Source: an uncultured Peptostreptococcaceae bacterium (GTDB lineage: Bacteria > Bacillota > Clostridia > Peptostreptococcales > Peptostreptococcaceae). Taken from it: 50,245 nucleotides of DNA. The stretch lies in assembly GCA_947072565.1 (NCBI GenBank), contig CAMTIM010000056.1:1-50245 (forward strand), in the 5' to 3' direction. Below the pieces are notes generated by a model, which was not told the DNA's origin, did no database searches, and saw nothing but the letters and a program-made list of their open reading frames with translations. Both the position numbers and the translations under genes were made by a program. Of the stretch, positions 44,009-50,245 are shown one piece after another (within the stretch, counting starts at the first letter, position 1; every line of letters begins with the position of its first letter).

Positions 44009-46576
44009 ATGAGAAAAAAATTAAACTTAGGCTTTCGATATATAAAAGCCTATAAAAAAAGATCCATTGCAATAATACTTAGTATGGTTTTATCTATAGG
44101 GCTTATAGTAGGTTTGGGAACTTTAAGCAGAACTAATGATTATGCTGAATTACAAAAAATGAAATACAATAATGGAATGTATCATGTACAGATTGATGGA
44201 GTAGATAAAGACCAGGTAGAAAAAATAAAACAAAATAAAAATATAGAAAATTTGGGATTATGTAGTATAGATAAAATCACATCAAAAGAAGAAAATCAAA
44301 TTGTGGCAATTGCAAAAGCTAATGAGGATTATATAAAAAATAATTCCAGAATAACTGAAGGTAGATTTCCCAAGCAATCTAATGAAATTGTAGGTGAAGT
44401 TTGGGTTTTAAGAAATCTAGGAATAGAGCCTAAGATTAACGAAGAAATAAACTTAAAAATAGATGATAGAAATGGTGGATACAAAGAAGAGAAATTTAAG
44501 TTAGTAGGAATTATGAGTGATAGATTAGAAGCTAAATCAATGTGCACAATGGAATTATTTTCACCTATAAGTTTAGAAAAATCAAGCATTGTACAAGCTA
44601 AAATAGCTTTTAAAGAAGGTACTGATATAAATAGTGAAATAAATAAAATTACAAAAAATGCAAACATAGACAAAGAACAAATAAAATCAATGGATGACTT
44701 AATAGATATAGAAACTATGACTACTAGTGTAGATTTACAATCTGTAAAACTTTTGCTATTGATAAGTCTAGTTTGTGGAATTGTTATATATGGAATATTT
44801 AATATATCAGTATATATAAGAGTTAGTGAATACGGTATATTAAGAGCAGTTGGATCAAATAATTTGAAAATATTTAAAATAGTTTTAGATGAATTGTTTA
44901 CGTTGTTTATGATATCTGTACCAATAGGTCTTATAACAGGGCTTAGTGGAGCATTAATATTTGGAAAAATTGCTGAAAAAGTTAAAACTACGGTAGTTTT
45001 AAATGGAGAAGTAACTAAAATTGGAATTAAATTCCCAGTAGAGATAATATTAGGTTCAATAGTATCAATAGCATTAATAGTTTTAATAATTTCATATTTA
45101 ACATATAGAAAAATTAAAAAGTTATCGGTAATAGATTCTATAAAGAAAAATTTAAATTCAAATTCTATAAAAAGAAGTTTTATTAGTATAAAGTCATTGA
45201 GAAAGTTTATGAAAACATACAAAGCCATTTCTTTTAAAAATATATTTAGAAATAAAAAAAGTTTTGTGATGATTGTGTTATCTATGAGTATTTGTGGAGT
45301 TTTATTAATTACTTCAAATTATAGAAGCTATTTGTCTCAAGCTGATGATTTTCTTACAGAAAGAAAAATGAATATGAATTCTGATTTTATGATAGATGTA
45401 TTTAACAATGATAAAAACAAAGGTATAAATAAAAAGTCTTTAGATGAAATTTCAAATATAGATGGAATTAAGAGTTTAGAAACTTCTCAAATTTTATATT
45501 CAAGAATGATTATGAATAAAGACGATATTTTAAATCAAAAGTACTTTGACATTATAAATAAGGATTCAAGAGGAGAAGGTCTTTTTAAAGGATATTTAGT
45601 TGAAGATAAAAAAACTAAAGAGCTTATATTAAAAAACAATCTAAGGGGCTATGATGATAGAGCTTTAGAAAAATTAAATGATTATATTGATAGTGGTGAG
45701 ATAAATATAGAAAAAATGAAAAAAGAAAACTTAGCAGCGGTTTATGTTCCAAAAGCTAACAAAGATAATATGCGTACTGTAGGTGGTAAAAATGTAGTAG
45801 ATATAAAGGTTGGAGATACTGTTAAGGTTAAGTTTAGAGAAAATAAGGTGTTTAATGAAAGTTATTACACTATGGAAGATACGGATTCAGAATATATTTA
45901 CAAAGAATTTAAAGTTGGAGCTGTAGTAAATTATGATTACATGAGTGACATATATCATACAGGACAAAAATGTGTGGATGTAATAGTAAGTCAAGATACA
46001 TTTAAGAAGAATACTTCAATAAATGAATTTAATGCAGTTAATGTAAATATGAACAAAGGTGCAGACCACAAAGTATTGGAACAAAAAATTTCAAAGATAA
46101 CATCGAAAGTTAAAGGGGCAATGCTTAGAGATATCGCTGCTGAAAAAGAAAATTCTAATGCTATGTATGAAAAATCTAGAATATACAACATGGGAATAAC
46201 TTTTATATTATTTATTATTACTCTTGTAAATGTAGTAAACAATATAAGCCACAGTATAATGTCTAGAAGTAGTGAATTTGGAATGTTAAGAGCTGTTGGG
46301 CTTAACAACAAAGATTTTAATAAGATGATAATATTTGAAGGGTTACTTTATGGAATAGTTTCAAGTGTAGTAGTAGTTATTGTATCACTTATTATGCAAG
46401 TTATAACTTATAATAACTTTGAATCAGCAGATTTTGGTATAAAATTTGCCATAAGATATATAGATTACATAATAGTCATATTTGTAAACTTGATTATAGG
46501 AATTTTAGCCACTTATATACCAGCTAAGAAATTAAACAATAGTAGTATAGTAGAGTCTATTAATATTATAGATTAA
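44009..46576 (+). CDS. FtsX-family ABC permease
   Basis: An 855-residue permease made of two MacB/FtsX-like halves. An N-terminal helix (about 21-40) leads into an external domain, then three helices near 245-380 with EYGILRAVGSN. The second half repeats this, ending with EFGMLRAVGLNNKDF and the last helices. It has no ATPase domain; the next gene supplies it. Such two-half permeases in Firmicutes export or remove antimicrobial peptides or shape the envelope. GGAGGG precedes the ATG. The 21-bp boxes upstream tie it to the adjacent two-component system. Confidence 0.88.
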   Translation: MRKKLNLGFRYIKAYKKRSIAIILSMVLSIGLIVGLGTLSRTNDYAELQKMKYNNGMYHVQIDGVDKDQVEKIKQNKNIENLGLCSIDKITSKEENQIVAIAKANEDYIKNNSRITEGRFPKQSNEIVGEVWVLRNLGIEPKINEEINLKIDDRNGGYKEEKFKLVGIMSDRLEAKSMCTMELFSPISLEKSSIVQAKIAFKEGTDINSEINKITKNANIDKEQIKSMDDLIDIETMTTSVDLQSVKLLLLISLVCGIVIYGIFNISVYIRVSEYGILRAVGSNNLKIFKIVLDELFTLFMISVPIGLITGLSGALIFGKIAEKVKTTVVLNGEVTKIGIKFPVEIILGSIVSIALIVLIISYLTYRKIKKLSVIDSIKKNLNSNSIKRSFISIKSLRKFMKTYKAISFKNIFRNKKSFVMIVLSMSICGVLLITSNYRSYLSQADDFLTERKMNMNSDFMIDVFNNDKNKGINKKSLDEISNIDGIKSLETSQILYSRMIMNKDDILNQKYFDIINKDSRGEGLFKGYLVEDKKTKELILKNNLRGYDDRALEKLNDYIDSGEINIEKMKKENLAAVYVPKANKDNMRTVGGKNVVDIKVGDTVKVKFRENKVFNESYYTMEDTDSEYIYKEFKVGAVVNYDYMSDIYHTGQKCVDVIVSQDTFKKNTSINEFNAVNVNMNKGADHKVLEQKISKITSKVKGAMLRDIAAEKENSNAMYEKSRIYNMGITFILFIITLVNVVNNISHSIMSRSSEFGMLRAVGLNNKDFNKMIIFEGLLYGIVSSVVVVIVSLIMQVITYNNFESADFGIKFAIRYIDYIIVIFVNLIIGILATYIPAKKLNNSSIVESINIID

Positions 46577-46620
46577 GGTTATTTAAAAAATATATAAGAT
46601 CAAACATTTGGAGGAGAAAA

Positions 46621-47298
46621 ATGAGTATATTAGAAACTGTAAACTTAGGGAAAAGCTATGGTAAAAAAGATATAAAAGTTGATGCTTTAAAAAATATAGA
46701 TATAGAGATTAATAAAGGTGAATTTGTTGCAATAATAGGACCTAGTGGAAGTGGTAAAAGTACAATGCTACATTTATTAGGTGGTTTAGAAAGAGCTAGT
46801 AGTGGAGTTATAAATGTAAATGGAATTGATATAGGAAAGTTGTCAGATAAAAATCTTGCTGAGTATAGAAGAAAGGAAGTTGGGTTTGTATTTCAACAGT
46901 TTAACTTAATACCTGTTTTAAATATTAAGGAAAATATAGAACTTCCTTTGATGCTAGGAAATGAGGATATTGATGAGGTATATATAAACGAACTTATAGA
47001 AATGTTAGGCCTTACAGATAGAGCAAACCACCTCCCAAGTCAGTTAAGTGGAGGTCAACAGCAAAGAGTTGCAATAGGTAGGGCTATGGCTACTAAGCCA
47101 AGTATAATATTAGCAGATGAACCAACTGGAAATTTAGATAGCAAAACAACTGAAGAGGTTATGAATTTATTAAAGCAATCTATAAAAAGATACAATCAAA
47201 CATTAATAGTAATAACTCATGATAAAGACATAGCAAGTAAAGCAGATAGAATTATTAATATAGTAGATGGAGAAGTAAAGTTAGAAAAAAATATATAA
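46621..47298 (+). CDS. ABC transporter ATPase, MacB/LolD-like
   Basis: A 225-residue ATPase with Walker A GPSGSGKST (about 40-48), Q-loop VFQQFNLIPVL, signature LSGGQQQRVAIGRA, Walker B ILADEPTGNLD and switch His in VITHDKD. The GNLDSKT element is typical of the LolD/MacB/FtsE branch that partners with FtsX-type permeases. It is 44 bases behind the permease gene on the same strand and is closed by a terminator. Confidence 0.92.
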   Translation: MSILETVNLGKSYGKKDIKVDALKNIDIEINKGEFVAIIGPSGSGKSTMLHLLGGLERASSGVINVNGIDIGKLSDKNLAEYRRKEVGFVFQQFNLIPVLNIKENIELPLMLGNEDIDEVYINELIEMLGLTDRANHLPSQLSGGQQQRVAIGRAMATKPSIILADEPTGNLDSKTTEEVMNLLKQSIKRYNQTLIVITHDKDIASKADRIINIVDGEVKLEKNI

Positions 47299-47302
47299 AA
47301 AG

Positions 47303-47339
47303 ATAAGGACAAGTTTATATAACTTGTCCTTATTTTTTT
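47303..47339. terminator. Terminator after the ABC operon
   Basis: ATAAGGACAAGTT and AACTTGTCCTTAT around a 5-base loop, then seven T; shared with the convergent PH-domain gene. Confidence 0.88.
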
Positions 47340-48615
47340 AGTTTAATAAATATTTAGTTAATTCATCAAAATGACTTTTATCAATTCCTTTTATAGAGCG
47401 TAAATCAAAACTTTTCATTGATTTGTAGTGTACTTTTAATTTAAAATATGGACGATTTCTTTTAAAGAAAAGTTGCCTCATATAAATATCATCTAGAGCA
47501 TCGATACTTATAAAGCTGATTTTTTTCTTGAATATTCCGCCAGATAAATACAATATATCTTTGTTATATCCGATACGAGCATATTTATATCTAAATTTAT
47601 ATTTTTTATTAATTCTATGTTTGTCTCCATTGTAAACAAATTTAGGGAACAATCCATTTAATATATCATCTATATTATCTTCGTCTATATGAGGAAATAA
47701 GATAGCTTCTTCGGTTTTATCGTCTCCATATCCAAAAGTACTGATACTTAAAGTTGATTTTTTAAAGATTATTTGACCTATAGATTGTTTAATTTTAATA
47801 GCATGAAGATTATCTAAATTTAGCGTATAGTTCTTTTTTGTAAAAAATCCATAGCTTATTTGAATTTTACTATTATCTTTTTTTAATTTGAAATCATAAT
47901 ATTTAAAATAATTAAACGCTATAGCTACGAGTTTTAAAATGAAAATTAAAACTAAAGAAATAATAAACAAAACAATTGTTGAAAGAGTAATACTTTCCAC
48001 AAAATTATTTATATTATCTTCACCAATTTCTGAAATTAAAGCAATTAGAGATAGTAAAGTACTTATCATGAAAAGAAAACTTCCTTTTATAGTTGAAAAA
48101 ACTAATAAATCTTTTTTATCTAAATGATATAATACTTCTTCATCAACTTTTATATGCTCTGATGTAATTTGTTCTTGAAGAACTTTATTATCTGTAATTA
48201 TTAAAGCTTTTTTAAATTCAATAGCATCTTTATTATTTAGAACAACATTTAAATCTTGCCCATCAGAAACATTAAATGTATCTATTTTTAAAGTTGTTAC
48301 TTTAAGTACTCGTTGTAAAAAAGTTTCCTCAAAATCTACAGTAGCAATATTTTTAAGTGGTATTTTTACTTCTTTTTTTATAAACAAACCTTTATTATTA
48401 TATAAAATATCCTCTTTTATATAAAAAACATCAGTTCTCCAAATTAATATATTATAAATTAATATTAAAACTGTAAAAACACAACCTATTAATATTATGT
48501 TTTTTAAATCTAAATCTGAAAACAAAACTGCAAAAACTAGTAATGAAATAAAACTTTTTATAGTAGATATAGTATTTTTAAGGAATACAAAATACGAATT
48601 TCTTTTATAGTTCAT
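47338..48615 (-). CDS. Bacterial PH-domain membrane protein, YdbT-like
   Basis: A 425-residue protein started at the ATG 48615 behind AAAGGAAG. It has pairs of membrane helices near 15-55, 170-240 and 250, alternating with bacterial PH (bPH2) domains, for example VEIPLKN-like KVKIPLKNIATVDFEETFLQ, LDNLHAIKIKQ and ISIDALDDIYMRQ. In Bacillus ydbS/ydbT-type pairs are membrane proteins linked to resistance to bacteriocins and other envelope agents. Overlap with the upstream gene by 11 bases indicates an operon. Confidence 0.8.
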   Translation of the reverse strand: MNYKRNSYFVFLKNTISTIKSFISLLVFAVLFSDLDLKNIILIGCVFTVLILIYNILIWRTDVFYIKEDILYNNKGLFIKKEVKIPLKNIATVDFEETFLQRVLKVTTLKIDTFNVSDGQDLNVVLNNKDAIEFKKALIITDNKVLQEQITSEHIKVDEEVLYHLDKKDLLVFSTIKGSFLFMISTLLSLIALISEIGEDNINNFVESITLSTIVLFIISLVLIFILKLVAIAFNYFKYYDFKLKKDNSKIQISYGFFTKKNYTLNLDNLHAIKIKQSIGQIIFKKSTLSISTFGYGDDKTEEAILFPHIDEDNIDDILNGLFPKFVYNGDKHRINKKYKFRYKYARIGYNKDILYLSGGIFKKKISFISIDALDDIYMRQLFFKRNRPYFKLKVHYKSMKSFDLRSIKGIDKSHFDELTKYLLN

Positions 48616-49096
48616 GATTAGCTTCCTTTTTTTTGACATTAACAAATAACATATCTGTTATTTTATCTACTATATATACACCTTCATCTACAGAAATATT
48701 TCTAAGATAGTGGCTACATGTTGTAGTTGCTATTTCAATTTTAACTAGGCCGAGTTTATTTAAAAGTGGATTTTTAGTCATTGTAACATGCTGTATTCTG
48801 TTTATTGGTAACATAACTGTTTTTATAATGAATATTCCTTGAGTGTATTGTATTTTTTTGTCACAAATTTCGTATTTATATGTTTTGATATCTATAAACG
48901 GTTCTATAAATGATTCAAATAAAGCAAATATAAATAAAATTAAGTAGATAGGTTTTATTATATTACTATATGGGATTAATTTTTCTTTGAATATGATTAA
49001 TAATGTTGTTATTATTCCTATTGTGATTGTATATCCAAAGGTATTAGATAAAATATTGTATTTTACAATTTTTTTATTTATCTCATGTTTTGTCAA
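48605..49096 (-). CDS. Bacterial PH-domain membrane protein, YdbS-like
   Basis: A 163-residue protein with two helices (about 17-37 and 43-65) followed by one bPH2 domain (KIQYTQGIFIIKTVMLPINR then IQHVTMTKNPLLNKLGL). The pattern -LPINRIQHV-...-N-LLNKLGL- is the hallmark of YdbS-type PH proteins. AAGAAGG lies before the ATG. First gene of a two-gene operon with the larger PH protein; together they probably form a membrane complex. Confidence 0.85.
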   Translation of the reverse strand: MTKHEINKKIVKYNILSNTFGYTITIGIITTLLIIFKEKLIPYSNIIKPIYLILFIFALFESFIEPFIDIKTYKYEICDKKIQYTQGIFIIKTVMLPINRIQHVTMTKNPLLNKLGLVKIEIATTTCSHYLRNISVDEGVYIVDKITDMLFVNVKKKEANHEL

Positions 49097-49201
49097 CTTG
49101 GCACCTTCTTTCTAAACTTTTTCTTATTCATTATACAATAAAGACTTATATTTGGAAAATTTTTTAGAATAGAAAATTAAAATATAATATCTTAAATTAG
49201 G

Positions 49202-49230
49202 TTGACAGAAAAGAATAAAAGGACTAAACT
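49202..49230 (+). promoter_or_regulatory. Sigma-A promoter of the ArsR/NifX-like operon
   Basis: TTGACA (49202-49207), 17-base spacer, TAAACT (49225-49230). Confidence 0.8.
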
Positions 49231-49233
49231 TTA

Positions 49234-49251
49234 ATTAAGTAATTACTTAAT
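49234..49251. promoter_or_regulatory. Perfect 18-bp palindrome, probable ArsR-family operator
   Basis: ATTAAGTAATTACTTAAT, 3 bases after the -10 box and 15 bases before the ArsR start. Position and symmetry suit autoregulation. Confidence 0.75.
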
Positions 49252-49266
49252 CAAAAAGAGGTGAAT

Positions 49267-49647
49267 ATGAAAGATATAGTAAATATATTTAAAGCTATGG
49301 GAGATGAAACAAGGCTACAAATTTTGTTACTACTAAATAGTAAAAATGTTTGTGCAAAAGGTATATCAAAGCATATAGGAATATCAGAAGCCGCAGTTTC
49401 TCAACATATAAAAATATTAAAACAGTCTAATATAATAACTGGACATAAAGAAGGTTATTACATTATATACAACATAAACAAAGATGTACTTCAAAACTCT
49501 ATGGAATTTATGAATTTATTAATTGATAAAGATGAAAAAAAACATAGTATGTTTGGAATACAAGAATTTAATATCTTAAATTGTAAGAGCAATTGTAAAT
49601 CAATGAAAAGATGTTGCAAAAAAAAATTAGAGGAGGAAACAAAATGA
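49267..49647 (+). CDS. ArsR-family metal-sensing regulator
   Basis: A 126-residue winged-helix repressor started at ATG 49267 behind AGAGGTG. The ArsR HTH is clear (ILLLLNSKNVCAKGISKHIGISEAAVSQHIKILKQSNII). The C-terminal 30 residues are cysteine-rich (LNCKSNCKSMKRCCKKK), a likely soft-metal or redox site; Cys34 lies in the recognition region. It ends in TGA within ATGA, overlapping the next start, so it is translationally coupled to the NifX-like gene. The effector is unknown. Confidence 0.88.
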   Translation: MKDIVNIFKAMGDETRLQILLLLNSKNVCAKGISKHIGISEAAVSQHIKILKQSNIITGHKEGYYIIYNINKDVLQNSMEFMNLLIDKDEKKHSMFGIQEFNILNCKSNCKSMKRCCKKKLEEETK

Positions 49648-50015
49648 AAATATGTATACCAGTAGTAGAAAACAATGGAATGGATAGCGTACCTTTTAAC
49701 CACTTTGGATCAGCTCCAATGTTCGTTATATGCGATTTAGATAGCAATGAAGTTAGAAGCATAGGTAATGGAGACTTAGGTCATGAACATGGTAAATGCC
49801 AACCAATAAAAGCTTTATCAGGAGAAACAGTAGATGCAGTTATAGTTGGTGGAATAGGTCAAGGGGCTATAGTTAAATTAAATTCTATGGGAATAAAAGT
49901 TTACCAAGCTTGTGAAGGTAGTATATCTCAAAATGTTGAAATGCTTAAAGAAAACAAACTTAATGAGTTCCCAAGTAACTATACTTGTAACCATGAAGGA
50001 TGTTCTCATCATTAA
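49644..50015 (+). CDS. NifB/NifX-type dinitrogenase iron-molybdenum cofactor family protein
   Basis: A 123-residue small protein of the NifX/NafY/NifB C-terminal fold (KICIPVVENNGMDSVPFNHFGSAPMFVICD, then VDAVIVGGIGQGAIVKLNSMGIKVYQ). The family binds metal clusters; no nitrogenase genes are near. A His/Cys-rich loop (GHEHGKC) and the tail CNHEGCSHH add metal ligands. AGGAGG lies within the ArsR 3' end, and the start overlaps its stop. With its metal-sensor-like partner it probably handles iron-sulphur or other metal stress. Confidence 0.88.
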   Translation: MKICIPVVENNGMDSVPFNHFGSAPMFVICDLDSNEVRSIGNGDLGHEHGKCQPIKALSGETVDAVIVGGIGQGAIVKLNSMGIKVYQACEGSISQNVEMLKENKLNEFPSNYTCNHEGCSHH

Positions 50016-50063
50016 GAAATATTTTAGAAAATGAATATAGTACTAAGTAAATGCTTAGTGTAT

Positions 50064-50127
50064 AACTGGATTTGTTAGTTTGTGTTGGTATATATACTGA
50101 TACTAAACTGATGAATCCAGTTTTTTA
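50064..50127 (+). terminator. Terminator of the ArsR/NifX-like operon
   Basis: AACTGGATT and AATCCAGTT at the base, with further pairing (GTTAGTTT with AAACTGAT) inside, followed by six T. The remaining 118 bases to the window end hold no gene I can support. Confidence 0.8.
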
Positions 50128-50245
50128 ATCCATATAAAGTTAATTTTAATCCATTTTATACCAAAAATTATCTATTTGTGTTAAATTATTAAAGGATATT
50201 AAAATTATTTGTTATATAGTACATAAATTTTGTATTATAATATTT

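Noticed and set aside
44329-45228. Long minus-strand frame inside the FtsX-type permease gene.
   Set aside because: It is antisense to clear permease coding sequence and has hydrophobic low-complexity composition, no ribosome site and no family features.
49645-49647. Readthrough of the ArsR TGA into the NifX-like gene.
   Set aside because: The NifX-like gene has its own AGGAGG and ATG overlapping the stop, the usual ATGA coupling.

Overview
This is AT-rich, low-GC Firmicute DNA, most likely from an anaerobic spore-forming clostridium of the Peptostreptococcaceae type. Supporting signs are strong AGGAGG-type ribosome sites, sigma-A promoters, a spore photoproduct lyase-family gene, a reverse rubrerythrin, cre-like sites, an SstT transporter pair and selenocysteine use. 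The genus is an inference. No tRNA, rRNA, CRISPR array or insertion sequence was seen.

Layout. 1-11.5 kb is a defence-like stretch: a PLD-nuclease/SNF2 helicase with an Eco57I-class DNA methylase, a decayed XRE regulator, a MazG-like pyrophosphohydrolase, a second PLD-helicase (DUF3427 type) and a HIT protein. 11.6-14.5 kb is peroxide defence: reverse rubrerythrin converging on katG, which has a PerR/Fur-type palindrome upstream. 14.7-16.6 kb holds a secreted triple-SH3b protein and an unknown membrane protein. 16.8-20.3 kb is a ribose locus (LacI-type regulator, NPARD aquaglyceroporin, RbsK, RbsD) with a cre/operator site and no ribose ABC transporter. 20.3-27 kb is mixed: a small RHH protein, CPBP protease, lipoprotein, SPL-like radical SAM protein, YczE-like protein, a candidate C-rich sRNA, an HPr-like protein, an anchored EEP phosphatase and GDPD.

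The centrepiece is 27.0-34.3 kb. An AEC-type transporter and an eight-gene operon are driven by near-identical sigma-A promoters that share an inverted repeat over the -10 box. Four operon genes (thioredoxin-like protein, substrate-binding-like protein, ABC permease, MerB-like lyase) carry one in-frame TGA each, in otherwise intact frames. Each TGA is followed 17-24 nt later by a hairpin with G at loop position 2, as expected of bacterial SECIS elements. The other four genes are an ArsP-like permease, an anchored protein ending Cys-Cys-COOH, a lipoprotein solute-binding protein and an ABC ATPase. In the MerB-like protein, Sec163 falls at the catalytic Cys159 position, and Cys100/Asp103 match MerB Cys96/Asp99. 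I read this as a selenoprotein-based import, cleavage and export system for an organometal(loid), probably organomercury. From memory it matches a comparative-genomics proposal called Sao (selenocysteine-assisted organometal metabolism); I could not check that source.

34.4-50.2 kb holds a TetR/MFS efflux operon with a four-fold GTAC operator; two near-identical sstT genes flanking a flavodoxin-ferredoxin protein and an OmpR-type two-component system; an FtsX/LolD-like ABC transporter preceded by two copies of a 21-bp box that also lies upstream of the response regulator; two bacterial-PH membrane proteins; and an ArsR/NifX-like pair behind a perfect palindromic operator.
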